Shown: positions 26,242-36,059, counted from the first letter of the stretch. The stretch is DNA of 64,000 nucleotides from Streptomyces sp. LUP30 (GCF_001746365.1 NZ_MJAJ01000002.1:32312-96311), one strand, 5' to 3'. A program made the numbers and translations. The notes: generated by a model not told the origin, from the letters alone.

Positions 26242-27378
26242 ATGCCTACCAGCCGGACGTCCCAGAGCCGCCACCTCACCTCACTACCGCTCACCCTTCT
26301 TGCCTTGTTCGCCCTGCTGGGTGCCCTGTTGGCGCTCGGCCACAACGCCACCGCCGCCGTCACGCGCCAGGACACGGCACACACCGCACGCCCGTCGTCG
26401 CAGGCCGCCGCGGCCGGCCTGCCCACCCGGTTGCGGGGCGTCAACCGCTCGGGCACCGAGTTCATGTGCGTGCAGAACCGTGGCATCTTCGACGGCCCTT
26501 CCGACGCCGCATCGGTGCAGGCGATCAAGAACTGGAAGACCAACGCCGTCCGCGTGCCTCTGAACGAGGACTGCTGGCTCGGCATCAACGGCGTCAACCC
26601 CGCCTACAGTGGCAGCGCCTACCGCAACGCGGTGGCCAACTACGTCAGCCTGCTGCGCCAGTACGGTCAGAACGTGATCGTGGAACTGCACTGGAGCAGC
26701 GGTGTGTACACGGGCTCGGGTTCCCAGTGCTCGACGTACGCCTCCAACTGCCAGAAGCCCATGCCCAACCGCGATCACACCCCGGCCTTCTGGAAATCGG
26801 TCGCGAGCACCTTCAAGAATGCCGGGGGCGTGTACTTCGACTTGTTCAACGAGCCGTTCCCCAACTCGGTCATGTCTGACTACAACGCCTCGTGGAGGTG
26901 CTGGCGCGACGGTGGGTCCGCCTGCACCGGCTTCTCGTACACGGTGGCGGGCATGCAGGAACTCGTGAACGCGGTGCGATCCACCGGGGCGACCAACTAC
27001 ATCATGGCCGGCGGCCTCAGCTACTCCAACGATCTGTCCCAGTGGCTGACGTACGCTCCGTCGGACTCGGCCGGAAAGGTGGCCGCCTCCTGGCACTCGT
27101 ACAACTTCAACTACTGCAACACGCAGAGCTGCTGGGACTCCCAGATCGCCCCGGTCGCCGCCCGCTATCCGCTCGTCGTCGGCGAGATCGGTGAGAACGA
27201 CTGCGCTCACGGCTACATCGACACGCTGATGAACTGGCTCGACGCCCGCGGTCTGAGCTACCTCGCCTGGACGTGGAACACCTGGGACTGCCGGTCCGGC
27301 CCCGCCCTGATCAGCAACTACAACGGCACTGCGACAGCCTACGGCCAAGGACTCAAGGATCGTTTGGCGCGCGGCTGA
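26242..27378 (+). CDS. Secreted GH5 endoglucanase-type glycoside hydrolase
   Basis: A 378-aa protein. The signal peptide (LTSLPLTLLALFALLGALLA) ends about residue 40 and is followed by a linker and one catalytic domain from LPTRLRGVNRSGTEF. The acid/base Glu is in YFDLFNEPF (E204) and the nucleophile in LVVGEIGE (E315). There is no binding module. Cellulose or mixed glucan is the likely substrate; mannan is possible given its neighbours. The ribosome site GAGGAGAA precedes the ATG. No CebR box is visible in the 47 bases between the preceding terminator and the start. Confidence 0.9.
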   Translation: MPTSRTSQSRHLTSLPLTLLALFALLGALLALGHNATAAVTRQDTAHTARPSSQAAAAGLPTRLRGVNRSGTEFMCVQNRGIFDGPSDAASVQAIKNWKTNAVRVPLNEDCWLGINGVNPAYSGSAYRNAVANYVSLLRQYGQNVIVELHWSSGVYTGSGSQCSTYASNCQKPMPNRDHTPAFWKSVASTFKNAGGVYFDLFNEPFPNSVMSDYNASWRCWRDGGSACTGFSYTVAGMQELVNAVRSTGATNYIMAGGLSYSNDLSQWLTYAPSDSAGKVAASWHSYNFNYCNTQSCWDSQIAPVAARYPLVVGEIGENDCAHGYIDTLMNWLDARGLSYLAWTWNTWDCRSGPALISNYNGTATAYGQGLKDRLARG

Positions 27379-27443
27379 CGTTCTGTCGGCTCGCGTACGC
27401 CGGCCTGTCGGCACGCGTGACCCGAAGCAGGCGGTCGGCCCGA

Positions 27444-27475
27444 GGGGCGGTGCCGGATATTCACGGCACCGCCCC
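27444..27475. terminator. Bidirectional terminator between the endoglucanase and lacI
   Basis: GGGGCGGTGCCG and its complement flank an 8-nt loop, a 12-bp perfect stem. The genes on both sides converge on it. Confidence 0.8.
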
Positions 27476-27607
27476 CTCTGTATCAACTGCTTCTTCTACG
27501 CGCACCGCCGCTGTCGGCGGGGGACTTCACCGGCACGCCGGCGCCCCGGGGCCAGGTCCCCGGCATGCCAGGGACTGACGGCCAGGTCCCGCAAGCGGCA
27601 CCGACCC

Positions 27608-28636
27608 TCACCGCGGCGGTGGCCCGGTGGACCCGCGGGGAGTGAGTGTGGGCGTGGGCACCTGGTGCGACCCGGGTGTCTGGCCGTCGATCACGGCGAA
27701 CAGCGTCCGCGCTACTTCGGCCCCGAACCCGTGCACGTCGTGGCTCATCGCCGACAGCGGGGGGTGGGTCAGACGGCACAGCTGGGAGTCGTCCCACGCC
27801 ACGAGGGACAGGTCGCCGGGCACCTTCAATCCCAGCTCCTGAGCCACGGCCGCGCCGGCCACCGCCATGATGTCGTTGTCGTAGACGATCGCGGTCGGCC
27901 GCTCGGGGGCCAGGAGCAGCGAGCGGGTGGCCCGGGCTCCCTCCTCGCCCGCGAATCCTGTCGCCACCTGCGCGGCGCTCTCCAGGCCGAGGCCGCGCAT
28001 CGTCGTCTCGAACGCCTCCGCACGGATCAGGCTGTGCCCGAGGCCGCTCGGGCCGCCCACCCGTGCGATGCGTCGGTGCCCCAGCGCCGCCAGGTAGCGG
28101 ACGGCTTCGGACACCGCGGTCGCGTCATCGGTCCAGACGGACGTGAGACCACCGGTGAGAGACGGATGGCCTACTGCCACGACGGGCAGACCGAGCGCCT
28201 CGAGAGTGCCGATGCGCGGGTCGTCGGCCTGGAAGTCGACGAGGATGGACCCACCGACCTGGCGCCCCTGCCACCACTGCCTGTGCAGCCCGGCCTCCTC
28301 GTCGAGGTCGCGCACCAGGCGCAGGAGCAGCGAGCAGGAGTGCTCGCTCAGGACGCTCTCGATTCCGGAGATGAACTCCATGTAGAAGGGTTCGAGGCCG
28401 AGCAGCCGGGCCGGCCTGCAGATCGCCAGTCCCACGGTGTCTACCCGGATACCGGCCAGACTCCGGGCCCTGGTGTTCGGCGTCCAGCCAAGTTCCCGGG
28501 CGGCTTCGAAGATCCGGTCGCGGGTCGCCGGGGAGACCCCGGGCTTGGCGTTGAAGGCCAGCGACACCGCGCCCTTGGAGACCCCTGCCCGCAGGGCGAC
28601 CTCTCTGATGGTGACGCGGCTGGGCGAGACGCTCAC
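27608..28636 (-). CDS. LacI family transcriptional regulator
   Basis: A 342-aa repressor. The N-terminal HTH and hinge read VTIREVALRAGVSKGAVSLA then NTRARSLAG. A periplasmic-binding-protein-like effector domain follows with AIVYDNDIMAVAGA and SLVAWDDSQLCRLTHPPL. The GTG start overlaps the stop of the beta-mannosidase gene (GTGA), so it is made with the enzyme. It probably senses mannobiose or mannose. Its likely targets are the AACCGGTT-type sites before the mannanase, the beta-mannosidase and the ABC importer. Confidence 0.92.
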   Translation of the reverse strand: MSVSPSRVTIREVALRAGVSKGAVSLAFNAKPGVSPATRDRIFEAARELGWTPNTRARSLAGIRVDTVGLAICRPARLLGLEPFYMEFISGIESVLSEHSCSLLLRLVRDLDEEAGLHRQWWQGRQVGGSILVDFQADDPRIGTLEALGLPVVAVGHPSLTGGLTSVWTDDATAVSEAVRYLAALGHRRIARVGGPSGLGHSLIRAEAFETTMRGLGLESAAQVATGFAGEEGARATRSLLLAPERPTAIVYDNDIMAVAGAAVAQELGLKVPGDLSLVAWDDSQLCRLTHPPLSAMSHDVHGFGAEVARTLFAVIDGQTPGSHQVPTPTLTPRGSTGPPPR

Positions 28637-31032
28637 GCGGGTTCCACGCAGAAGAGGGCGGCTCGCGCTGTCGGACTATCGGTCCCGGACCAGCCTCGGA
28701 CCCGGATGCGCGCCTGTTCTCCGGGAAGCAGACTGGTCAGCCCGCGGTCCGCCTCCGCGTCCGGGGCGAGCCGGTCGGGCTGCAGCAGGAGATCACGTAC
28801 CAGAGAGTGTGCTGTCACCACGATGTCGACCCTATCGCCCTGGCCCGCCACGGGCTCGACCTGGACGTCGAAGCGGGGCCGGGGGTAGGCGAAGTCGCGA
28901 TCGGGCACCGCGAAGTGCAGCGCCCGCAGCCCGTCCGCGTCCGCGACGAGATACTCCTTGGCCGACCCCGGCGCGATCGCCACGGACTGCGGGATCTGCG
29001 AGCGGACGACGGAACGGGCTCCCACCTCGACACGCCAGGTGTGCTCGCCACTGACTCCGCCGTCCGCGGACAGCCGCCGCAGGGAGACCTCGGTGCTCCA
29101 GGTGTGCGCCGTCTGATTCACCAGGGCGAGCACCGGCCCTTCGGGGCCGGGCTGGAGGCTGAGCAGGCGATCGGCGTACAGGCGGCGCAGCTCGTAGTAC
29201 AGCGGCTTGAGCCGGCCGTCGCCGTCGATGGCCGACCACGACGTCACCGGCCAGCAATCGTTCAGCTGCCACACGACGGTGCCCGCGCAGACCGGCCAGT
29301 TCGAGCGCCAGTGTTCGATGCCGGCGGCGATCGCGCGTGCCTGCACCAATTGCGTGAGGTAGTGCCAGCGGTCGAAGTCGCCCTCGGGCAGGATGAAGTG
29401 GCGGCTCACTCCTCGGTTCAGTTTGTCCTGGCCGTCCTCCGCCTTCTGGTGGTGCAGCATCCCCGGCGAGTCGACGGCCAGAGCCTCACCCGGCAGAGCC
29501 CGCTGCAGGGTGGCCATGGCTGGCGGCGCCTGCCAGCCGAATTCGGCGACGAACCGGGGCACACTCTCGCGGTACTCGGTGAAGTCGCGGCGGTTCCAGA
29601 CCTCCCAGGAATGGTGGGTGCCGTGGTCGGGGTCGTTGGGATGGTGGTCCCAGCTTCCCGACCAGGGGCTTCCGGCGGCGTAGGGCCGGGTCGGGTCGAG
29701 TTCGGCGACGATTCGGGGCAGCAGGCCCAGGTAGTAGCCCTCGCCCCAGGAGGCTCCGGCCAGCTCGGGCTCCCAGCCCCAGTCGCGGAATCCCCACAGG
29801 TTCTCGTTGTTGCCGTTCCACAGGACCAGGGAGGGGTGAGGCATCAGCCGTACGACGTTCTCGCGCGCCTCGGCCTCGATCTCACCCCGCAGGGGTTGTT
29901 CCTCGGGGTAGGCGGCGCACGCGAACAGGAAGTCCTGCCAGACCATCAGGCCCAGTTCGTCGCAGGCGTCGTAGAAGGCGTCGTCCTCGTAGATCCCGCC
30001 GCCCCACACGCGCACGAGGTCGACGTTGGCCTCGACGGCCTGCTGGAGCCGGTGGCGGTATCGCTCGGCGGTGACGCGGGAGGGAAGGGCGTCGTCCGGA
30101 ATCCAGTTCACGCCTCGGGCGAAAAGGCGTACGCCGTTGACCACGAGCGTGAACGCCGTCCCGTGCTCGTCCGCCGCGTGGTCGAGCTCGATCGTGCGAA
30201 AGCCGATGCGATGACGCCGCACATCCAGAACCTCGTCACCGTCCGACAGGGTCAGCTCCAGGTCGTACAGGTGCTGCTCGCCGTAGCCGCGGGGCCACCA
30301 CAGCTCCGGGTCGGGCACTTCGAGGCTCACCACCGCTTCGTCCCCGGTGAACTGCGTCTCGTGCCGGAGGCCGGCAACTGTGACGCGGGCCGTCAGCCGA
30401 CGTCCCGTGCCGGTCGCGGTCCTCTCCACCTCCAGGTGCACTTCCACGCGTCCCGTCTCCTGCGACACGGTGACCAGCGGCCGCATCCGGGCGATGCGCG
30501 CGGTCGACCAGTGTTCGAGCCGGACCGGCCGCCACATGCCCGCGGTGACGAGTGTGGGGCCCCAGTCCCAGCCGAAGCTGCACGCCATCTTGCGTATGTA
30601 CTGGGAGGGAGCGGGGTAGACGTTCGGCCGCTCGCCGACGATGGCCCGTACGGCTTCGGCCTCCCCGTAGGCCGAAGCGAACCGCACGGTCAGCTCCCCG
30701 GAGCATCCGGTGACGTCGAACCGGTACGAGCGGTGCATGTTGCGGGTGCGGCCCAGTTCCCGGCCGGCGAGACCCACTTCGGCCGCCGTGTCGAGGCCGT
30801 CGAAGACCAGATCCGTGCGCTCGTGCACCGTACCGGCGTCGAGCCGGCGGGAGTACGTCCATGGGCGTCTGCCCACCCAGGCGACGTCCTCCTCGTTGCT
30901 GCCCAGGTAAGGGTCGGGCAGCAGCCCGTGGGCGAGGAGGTCATCGTGCGCGCAGCCCGGAACCCGGGCACTCAGCGCTCTCCCCTCGTGGTGCAGACTC
31001 CACCCCTCACTGAGCAGGGTGATGTCCCTCAT
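28633..31032 (-). CDS. GH2 beta-mannosidase
   Basis: A 799-aa cytoplasmic exo-glycosidase. The N-terminal jelly roll starts EGWSLHHEGRALSARVPGCAH. Immunoglobulin-like and TIM-barrel domains follow. WNGNNEN carries the acid/base Glu (about E410) and RFVAEFGWQAPP the nucleophile (about E497); LWWPRGYGEQHLYDL is typical of beta-mannosidases. There is no signal peptide, so it should split mannobiose and short manno-oligosaccharides brought in by the divergent ABC importer. It heads an operon with the LacI regulator. Confidence 0.93.
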   Translation of the reverse strand: MRDITLLSEGWSLHHEGRALSARVPGCAHDDLLAHGLLPDPYLGSNEEDVAWVGRRPWTYSRRLDAGTVHERTDLVFDGLDTAAEVGLAGRELGRTRNMHRSYRFDVTGCSGELTVRFASAYGEAEAVRAIVGERPNVYPAPSQYIRKMACSFGWDWGPTLVTAGMWRPVRLEHWSTARIARMRPLVTVSQETGRVEVHLEVERTATGTGRRLTARVTVAGLRHETQFTGDEAVVSLEVPDPELWWPRGYGEQHLYDLELTLSDGDEVLDVRRHRIGFRTIELDHAADEHGTAFTLVVNGVRLFARGVNWIPDDALPSRVTAERYRHRLQQAVEANVDLVRVWGGGIYEDDAFYDACDELGLMVWQDFLFACAAYPEEQPLRGEIEAEARENVVRLMPHPSLVLWNGNNENLWGFRDWGWEPELAGASWGEGYYLGLLPRIVAELDPTRPYAAGSPWSGSWDHHPNDPDHGTHHSWEVWNRRDFTEYRESVPRFVAEFGWQAPPAMATLQRALPGEALAVDSPGMLHHQKAEDGQDKLNRGVSRHFILPEGDFDRWHYLTQLVQARAIAAGIEHWRSNWPVCAGTVVWQLNDCWPVTSWSAIDGDGRLKPLYYELRRLYADRLLSLQPGPEGPVLALVNQTAHTWSTEVSLRRLSADGGVSGEHTWRVEVGARSVVRSQIPQSVAIAPGSAKEYLVADADGLRALHFAVPDRDFAYPRPRFDVQVEPVAGQGDRVDIVVTAHSLVRDLLLQPDRLAPDAEADRGLTSLLPGEQARIRVRGWSGTDSPTARAALFCVEPA

Positions 31033-31115
31033 AGCGCAACTCCCCTCACCGGATGCCCGCTGCCAGGTCCGCGGGCTGAAGGCACGCTAGCCCGTCCACT
31101 CACCACCTGTCCATA

Positions 31116-31244
31116 AACCGGTTGAGGCCGCGACAGGACTGAGGCCATAGCTAACCATTCGCCTTCTAACTGCATAAACTACACGCCTGATCTCACAAGC
31201 GGTAACAATTCGGCAACGCGATGAGCGCACGACCTTTACCGGTT
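31116..31244. promoter_or_regulatory. Two AACCGGTT-type operators in the divergent mannan promoter region
   Basis: TAAACCGGTTGA (core 31116-31123) lies 84 bp before the beta-mannosidase start. TTTACCGGTTCA (core 31237-31244) lies 75 bp before the importer's first gene. Together with the site at 24773 they suggest the consensus TNAACCGGTTNA, a symmetric CG-centred core typical of LacI-family operators. The 286-bp spacer also contains the AT-rich stretches expected of both promoters. Confidence 0.65.
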
Positions 31245-31318
31245 CATGCGGTCGCTGCCATAGTTCCCGGCAGCCCGCTCGGGGGAACCGAGCCGCGACC
31301 TTGGAAGGAGCCGGGCAC

Positions 31319-32635
31319 ATGGCAAGGAAGTCAATGGCGACCGCCGTGTTCGCCGCAACGACACTCACACTCGCCGGATGCAGCGGGGCAGGGGCACCGT
31401 CCGGCGAGGCGGCCACCGCGCCCGCCGACGCCGGCAGCGTGTCCGGGGACATCACCGTCCTGACCCAGCGGACGGATCTGGTACAGAACGGCACCATGAA
31501 GAAGTACGCCGCCGAGTTCGCCAAGGCGTACCCGAAGGTGAAGGTGAAGTTCGAGGGCATCACCGACTACGAGGGCGAAGTCAAGATCCGTATGAACACG
31601 GAGCACTATGGCGACGTCCTCATGATCCCGGCGGCCATAGCGAAGGACGACTACCCGAAGTTCTTCGCGCCGCTGGGCGACACCGCCCAACTGAGTGCGA
31701 AGTACCGGTTCATGGACAAGACCGATGTCAAGGGCAAGGCGTACGGCATCGCCAGCTTCGGCACCGCCAACGGGTTCGTCTACAACAAGGCGGTGTGGAA
31801 GCAGGCCGGTGTGACCGACTGGCCCACCACGCCGGCCCAGTTCCTGGAAGACCTGCGGAAGATCCGGGAGAAGACGGACGCCGATCCGTACTACACGAAC
31901 TTCAAGGACAGCTGGCCGCTGACCGCGTGGACCAACAGTCTCGGCTCCGTGAGCTGCGACCCTCAGTCGAGCAACAAGCTGGCCACGACCGACACGCCGT
32001 GGGCCAAGGGGAGCGACCTGAACGTCATCGACACACTCCTGCATGACATCGTGCACGAGAAGCTGTCGGAGAAGGACCCGACGACGACGAACTGGGAGAA
32101 CTCCAAGGGCCTGCTGGCGCGAGGCAAGATCGCGAGTATGCAGCTCGGCTCATGGGCCATCACCCAGATGCAGGACGCGGCACGGCAGGCCGGGAAGAAC
32201 CCCGACGACATCGGATTCATGCCCTTCCCCGTACAGAAGAACGGGAAGTTCTGCGCCACCCTGCTGTCCGACTACCAGCAGGCGGTGAACACCCACTCCG
32301 AGCACAAGGCCGCCGCTCGGGCCTGGATCGACTGGTTCACCGAGAAGTCGGGCTACGCGGAGAAGGAGGGAGCGGTCTCCGCCCTCAAGTCAGCGCCCAT
32401 GCCGAGCACGCTGAAGGCCTACGCCGACAACGATGTCCAGTTCGTGGAGCGCTCTGAGTCGGGCACCGCCGCGGTCAACGCCATCGACGACGCGGCGGAG
32501 ATCGGGCTCAACAAGCCCGACTACCGGCAGAAGCTCGTCGACCTCGCCCGCGGCGCGCAGAAGGGGGACCTGCCGGACTTCTTCACCGATCTCGACAAGC
32601 GATGGGCCGAGGCCAGGAAGACCGCCGGTTCCTGA
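31319..32635 (+). CDS. Sugar ABC transporter substrate-binding lipoprotein
   Basis: A 438-aa lipoprotein. The lipobox LTLAGC puts the lipidated Cys at about residue 22, after a short signal. The family 1 binding-protein fold follows, with ITVLTQRTDLVQNG at the start and WAITQMQDAARQAG later. It captures manno-oligosaccharides or another oligosaccharide outside the membrane and delivers it to the two permeases downstream. GGAAGGAG lies 8 nt before the ATG. No ATPase gene follows; in streptomycetes such importers share the MsiK ATPase encoded elsewhere. Confidence 0.9.
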   Translation: MARKSMATAVFAATTLTLAGCSGAGAPSGEAATAPADAGSVSGDITVLTQRTDLVQNGTMKKYAAEFAKAYPKVKVKFEGITDYEGEVKIRMNTEHYGDVLMIPAAIAKDDYPKFFAPLGDTAQLSAKYRFMDKTDVKGKAYGIASFGTANGFVYNKAVWKQAGVTDWPTTPAQFLEDLRKIREKTDADPYYTNFKDSWPLTAWTNSLGSVSCDPQSSNKLATTDTPWAKGSDLNVIDTLLHDIVHEKLSEKDPTTTNWENSKGLLARGKIASMQLGSWAITQMQDAARQAGKNPDDIGFMPFPVQKNGKFCATLLSDYQQAVNTHSEHKAAARAWIDWFTEKSGYAEKEGAVSALKSAPMPSTLKAYADNDVQFVERSESGTAAVNAIDDAAEIGLNKPDYRQKLVDLARGAQKGDLPDFFTDLDKRWAEARKTAGS

Positions 32636-32645
32636 GCAACCGTGA

Positions 32646-32681
32646 CGGGGCCCGAGCGCGCCGAGCGTCAGCCGGGCCCCG
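32646..32681 (+). terminator. Hairpin between binding protein and permease genes (attenuator)
   Basis: A 9-bp perfect stem CGGGGCCCG / CGGGCCCCG sits 10 nt after the binding-protein stop, inside the operon. Such hairpins usually lower downstream expression, giving more binding protein than permease. Confidence 0.6.
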
Positions 32682-32724
32682 CCCCCCTCTCCCCCCGGCC
32701 CCCACGGACGAGGAAAGGCCTCCC

Positions 32725-33690
32725 ATGTCACACAGCACCCGGGCTCCGGCGGCTGTACCCGCGCCGGCCGGCGCCCATCAGGCGGCCCACGAGGAGTCAC
32801 AGCCGACCCCCCGCTCCTGGCGCAGCCACCCGCTGCGGAAGGCCACCCCCTGGCTCTTCCTGCTGGTTCCGCTGGGCCTGCTGATCACGTTCACCTACGT
32901 ACCCGTGGGGAACATGATCTTCTACAGCTTCACCGACTGGGACGGAGTCAGCCCCGACCGCAACTTCACAGGCCTGAAGAACTACACCGAGATCTTCACG
33001 CGACCCGAACTCTTCCGCGTCTTTTTCGTCAGCTTCTACTACCTCGCGGCGTCCGCGGTGCAGATCGCCGCCGCCCTCTACTTCGCCGCGCTCCTGAGCT
33101 TCGACGTACGTCTGCGCAACCTGTTCAAGGGGATCCTGTTCTTCCCCTACTTGATCAACGGCGTCGCCATCGGGTTCGTCTTCCTCTACTTCTTCCAGGA
33201 GGGCGGGACGCTGGACACCGTGCTGTCTTTGTTCGGCGTGGGGTCCGACCACTCATGGCTGGGCGACGCCGAATCCGCCAACGTCTCGCTTGCCGGCGTC
33301 TCCGTCTGGCGGTTCACCGGCCTCAACTTCGTCCTGTTCCTGGGAGCGATCCAGTCGATTCCGAGTGAGCAGTACGAGGCGGCGGAACTTGACGGAGCGA
33401 ACCGGTGGCAGCAGTTCCGTCACCTGATCCTTCCGGGCATCAGACCCGTCATCGGCCTCAGCGTCATGCTCGCCGTATCCGGCTCCCTCTCGGTCTTCGA
33501 GATCCCCTGGATCATGACGGGCGGGGCGACCGGCACCTCGACCTTCGTCATTCAGACCGTGAAGCTCGCGTTCCAGTTCAACAAGACGGGGCTGGCGTCC
33601 GCCGCGGCGGTCGTGCTCCTGGTCATCGTCCTGCTGATCACCTGGCTGCAGCGCCGCATCCTGCCCGACGACAAGGTGGACCTGGTATGA
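32725..33690 (+). CDS. Sugar ABC transporter permease, MalF-like
   Basis: A 321-aa inner-membrane protein with six helices after a cytoplasmic N-terminal tail; the first is PWLFLLVPLGLLITFTYVPV. The EAA loop that docks the ATPase reads EQYEAAELDGANRWQQFRHL then ILPGIRP. The ATG at 32725 follows GAGGAAAGG. Its last bases overlap the next permease gene (ATGA). Confidence 0.92.
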   Translation: MSHSTRAPAAVPAPAGAHQAAHEESQPTPRSWRSHPLRKATPWLFLLVPLGLLITFTYVPVGNMIFYSFTDWDGVSPDRNFTGLKNYTEIFTRPELFRVFFVSFYYLAASAVQIAAALYFAALLSFDVRLRNLFKGILFFPYLINGVAIGFVFLYFFQEGGTLDTVLSLFGVGSDHSWLGDAESANVSLAGVSVWRFTGLNFVLFLGAIQSIPSEQYEAAELDGANRWQQFRHLILPGIRPVIGLSVMLAVSGSLSVFEIPWIMTGGATGTSTFVIQTVKLAFQFNKTGLASAAAVVLLVIVLLITWLQRRILPDDKVDLV

Positions 33691-34568
33691 GCTCCGTCGC
33701 CCCGCCTCCTCGTGTCCCCTCCGGCTCCCGGCTTCCCTCCGGACGCCGCCTGCTGTCCAGGACGTTCACCTACGGCTCCCTGGTCATCGCCTCGCTGGTC
33801 GTTCTGACACCGCTGGTCGTCGTCTTCCTCACCTCCTTGAAGACGTCGGGTGAAGTCACCGACGGCAGCGGGGCGTTGAGCCTGCCACGGCACTGGCTCA
33901 ACTTCGACAACTACGCCACCGCCTTCACCGACGGCCACCTGCTCACGGCGTTCGGCAACACTGCCTTCATCCTGCTCTTCTCGATCACCGGAACGGTGAT
34001 CATCGGCTCGATGACCGCGTACGCCATCGACCGCTACGTCTTCCGCGGCAGGAAGCTGGTGATGGGGCTCTTCCTCGTGGCCACACTCGTCCCCGGAGTG
34101 ACTACGCAGGTGGCCACCTTCCAAGTGGTCAACAGCTTCGGCCTGTTCGACACTCGGTGGGCGCCCATCCTGCTGTACATGGGTACCGACATCCTGTCGA
34201 TCTACATCTTTTTGCAGTTCATCCGGGGCATCCCGACCTCTCTCGACGAGGCGGCCCGGCTGGACGGGGCGAACGCCTGGACGATCTACTGGAAGATCAT
34301 CCTGCCTCTCCTCAAACCCGCTGTCGCAACGGTCGTGATCGTCAAGGGGATCACCGTCTACAACGACTTCTACATCCCGTTCCTCTACATGCCGTCGGAG
34401 GATCTGGGGACGATGTCAACCGCTCTGTTCCGCTTCAAGGGCCCGTTCGGCGCGCACTGGGAGAACATCTCGGCCGGCACCATTCTCGTCATCGTGCCGA
34501 CACTGATCGCCTTCCTCCTGCTGCAGCGCTACATATACAACGGCTTCTCGCAGGGAGCGACGAAATAG
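33687..34568 (+). CDS. Sugar ABC transporter permease, MalG-like
   Basis: A 293-aa partner permease with six helices. The EAA loop is TSLDEAARLDGANAWTIYWK then IILPLLKP, and the C-terminus RYIYNGFSQGATK is typical of carbohydrate-uptake (CUT1) permeases. It forms the membrane channel with the upstream permease and uses an unlinked ATPase. An imperfect inverted repeat (CACCAGG/CCTGGTG, about 34638-34660) follows as a possible terminator. Confidence 0.92.
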   Translation: MSSVAPPPRVPSGSRLPSGRRLLSRTFTYGSLVIASLVVLTPLVVVFLTSLKTSGEVTDGSGALSLPRHWLNFDNYATAFTDGHLLTAFGNTAFILLFSITGTVIIGSMTAYAIDRYVFRGRKLVMGLFLVATLVPGVTTQVATFQVVNSFGLFDTRWAPILLYMGTDILSIYIFLQFIRGIPTSLDEAARLDGANAWTIYWKIILPLLKPAVATVVIVKGITVYNDFYIPFLYMPSEDLGTMSTALFRFKGPFGAHWENISAGTILVIVPTLIAFLLLQRYIYNGFSQGATK

Positions 34569-34774
34569 CGCAGACAGCACGACACACATCGGTCCGTTGA
34601 GGTCATGACTGCCGATGCGGCACCCGCACGGCACACCAGGTCCTGAAGGCCTGGTGACAGATGTCGTAGATTTCTCGTTCCACGGGGGTGGCGCCTTCTC
34701 TGTCGTCAGGACCGATACGGGGAGGTCCTGGTGGGCGGCCGGTGCCGGCAATCCACCAGGACTAGATCCGGGGC

Positions 34775-35791
34775 TCATGCGAGGGGGATGGCCACTACCT
34801 TGAATTCGGCGGCCGGGTTGCCGACATTGGAGTTGTTCTTGCCGAAGTTGGCGTCGACGACGTAGAGACGGCAGCCGAACGACTTGGCCGCGCTCGGCCA
34901 TGCGGCGCCCGGCACGGTGGTCGTGCCGAGGACCCGTCCGTGCGTGAGCGACCGCGAGAGGCCGATCTCGACCACACCCTCGGGATCGGCCACTTCGAGG
35001 GTCCGCCCGGTCAGCTGCAGACCGTCGGCGGCGTCCATGGTGCCGTTGAGGATGATCCGCCGGGCGTCGACCGCCCCGCCGGCGGTGTCGGTGGGCACCA
35101 GGTAGAAGGCAGAATGACCGTCGGCGGCATCGGACTGGCCCACGATCAGGTGCCTGCCGTCGGGCGTGGCATCGATGCCATTGGCGTTGAAACCCGTGTT
35201 GGAGGGGGCCCAGTCGCCGCCCAGCGCCACCTTTTCCGGCACACCGATCTTTGCGTCGTCCCCGATCGGCACCCGGACGAGGGACGGGCGGAGACTGTCC
35301 GTCAGCCAGGCCGCGTCCCGGGTCACCGTCACGTCGTTGAGGTATGCGGCGTCGGGAACGGTGACGTCGGCCAGCAGCGCGCCCGATTTCGTGTCGTACA
35401 CCCGGAAACCGGTGATGACGCCGGGGACGACGCTGCCGCCACCGCCTGTCACCCACAGTCGGCCGAAGCGGTCGATGTCCATGCCGGAGGCCAACTTGTG
35501 CGGGCCTGGCGAGGGAGCGAACGGCTTGATCATGCCGGTCTTCACATCGATGCGCTCGATCGAGCCGTCGACCAGCGACCCTGTGTAGGCCAGCCCCTTC
35601 TTCTGGTCGATGGCGAGGTTCTCGGGCGAGAAGCCGTTCGGCAGCCGCACCTCCTGGGGGAACGGCTTGGCCGCGTACGCGGCCGGGACCGACGCGGCGG
35701 AAGCCGGAAGGGCGGACAGGCCGGCGATCACCATCGTTGTCAGGACCGGGGCCAGAGCTCGCCTGACGGAGCTCTTGCGCATGCTTGTCAT
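34775..35791 (-). CDS. Secreted beta-propeller protein (SMP-30/gluconolactonase-like)
   Basis: A 338-aa protein. The signal peptide (RRALAPVLTTMVIAGLSALP, then ASA) ends about residue 35. The rest is a six-bladed propeller pattern with ENLAIDQKKGLAYTGSLVDG, SGMDIDRFGRLWVTG and AYLNDVTVTRDAAWLTDS. The Asp/Asn positions resemble the metal-binding site of SMP-30 lactonases, but the family also holds non-enzymatic sugar-binding proteins. The ATG at 35791 has AGAGGA upstream. It converges on the sugar importer operon, which fits a role in extracellular sugar or lactone handling but does not prove it. Confidence 0.8.
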   Translation of the reverse strand: MTSMRKSSVRRALAPVLTTMVIAGLSALPASAASVPAAYAAKPFPQEVRLPNGFSPENLAIDQKKGLAYTGSLVDGSIERIDVKTGMIKPFAPSPGPHKLASGMDIDRFGRLWVTGGGGSVVPGVITGFRVYDTKSGALLADVTVPDAAYLNDVTVTRDAAWLTDSLRPSLVRVPIGDDAKIGVPEKVALGGDWAPSNTGFNANGIDATPDGRHLIVGQSDAADGHSAFYLVPTDTAGGAVDARRIILNGTMDAADGLQLTGRTLEVADPEGVVEIGLSRSLTHGRVLGTTTVPGAAWPSAAKSFGCRLYVVDANFGKNNSNVGNPAAEFKVVAIPLA

Positions 35792-36059
35792 GGGATTCCT
35801 CTTCGAATTCAGCAGGTTCAATTCAGGTGTGACAACTCCGGCTCGCTGTCCGAACGGGCGTCACGGCGCGGTGTGATCGGGGGCCCGAGGAACGAGGATG
35901 GTGTCCGTCTGCGAAGTCCGTCTCGGCTGCGGGGCGTGGTTCGGTCGGCGGCCATCGGCCGGACCTGTACGCGGCCCGAGCTGGGGAGGTCCCATGCCGC
36001 GGAGTTCGTCCAGTGGCGCTGCATCGTGTCGGCCAGGCGTGGCCGGCCCGCGTTCAGGC

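Noticed and set aside
28807..31116. 769-codon plus-strand frame opposite the beta-mannosidase
   Set aside because: Antisense shadow of a gene with catalytic motifs in the right order; no start signal.
31033..31318. Riboswitch before the ABC importer
   Set aside because: No conserved aptamer elements were seen; the operator pair explains regulation.
31319..34568. Missing ATPase taken as a broken importer
   Set aside because: Streptomyces CUT1 importers usually lack a linked ATPase and share MsiK, so the operon is complete as it stands.
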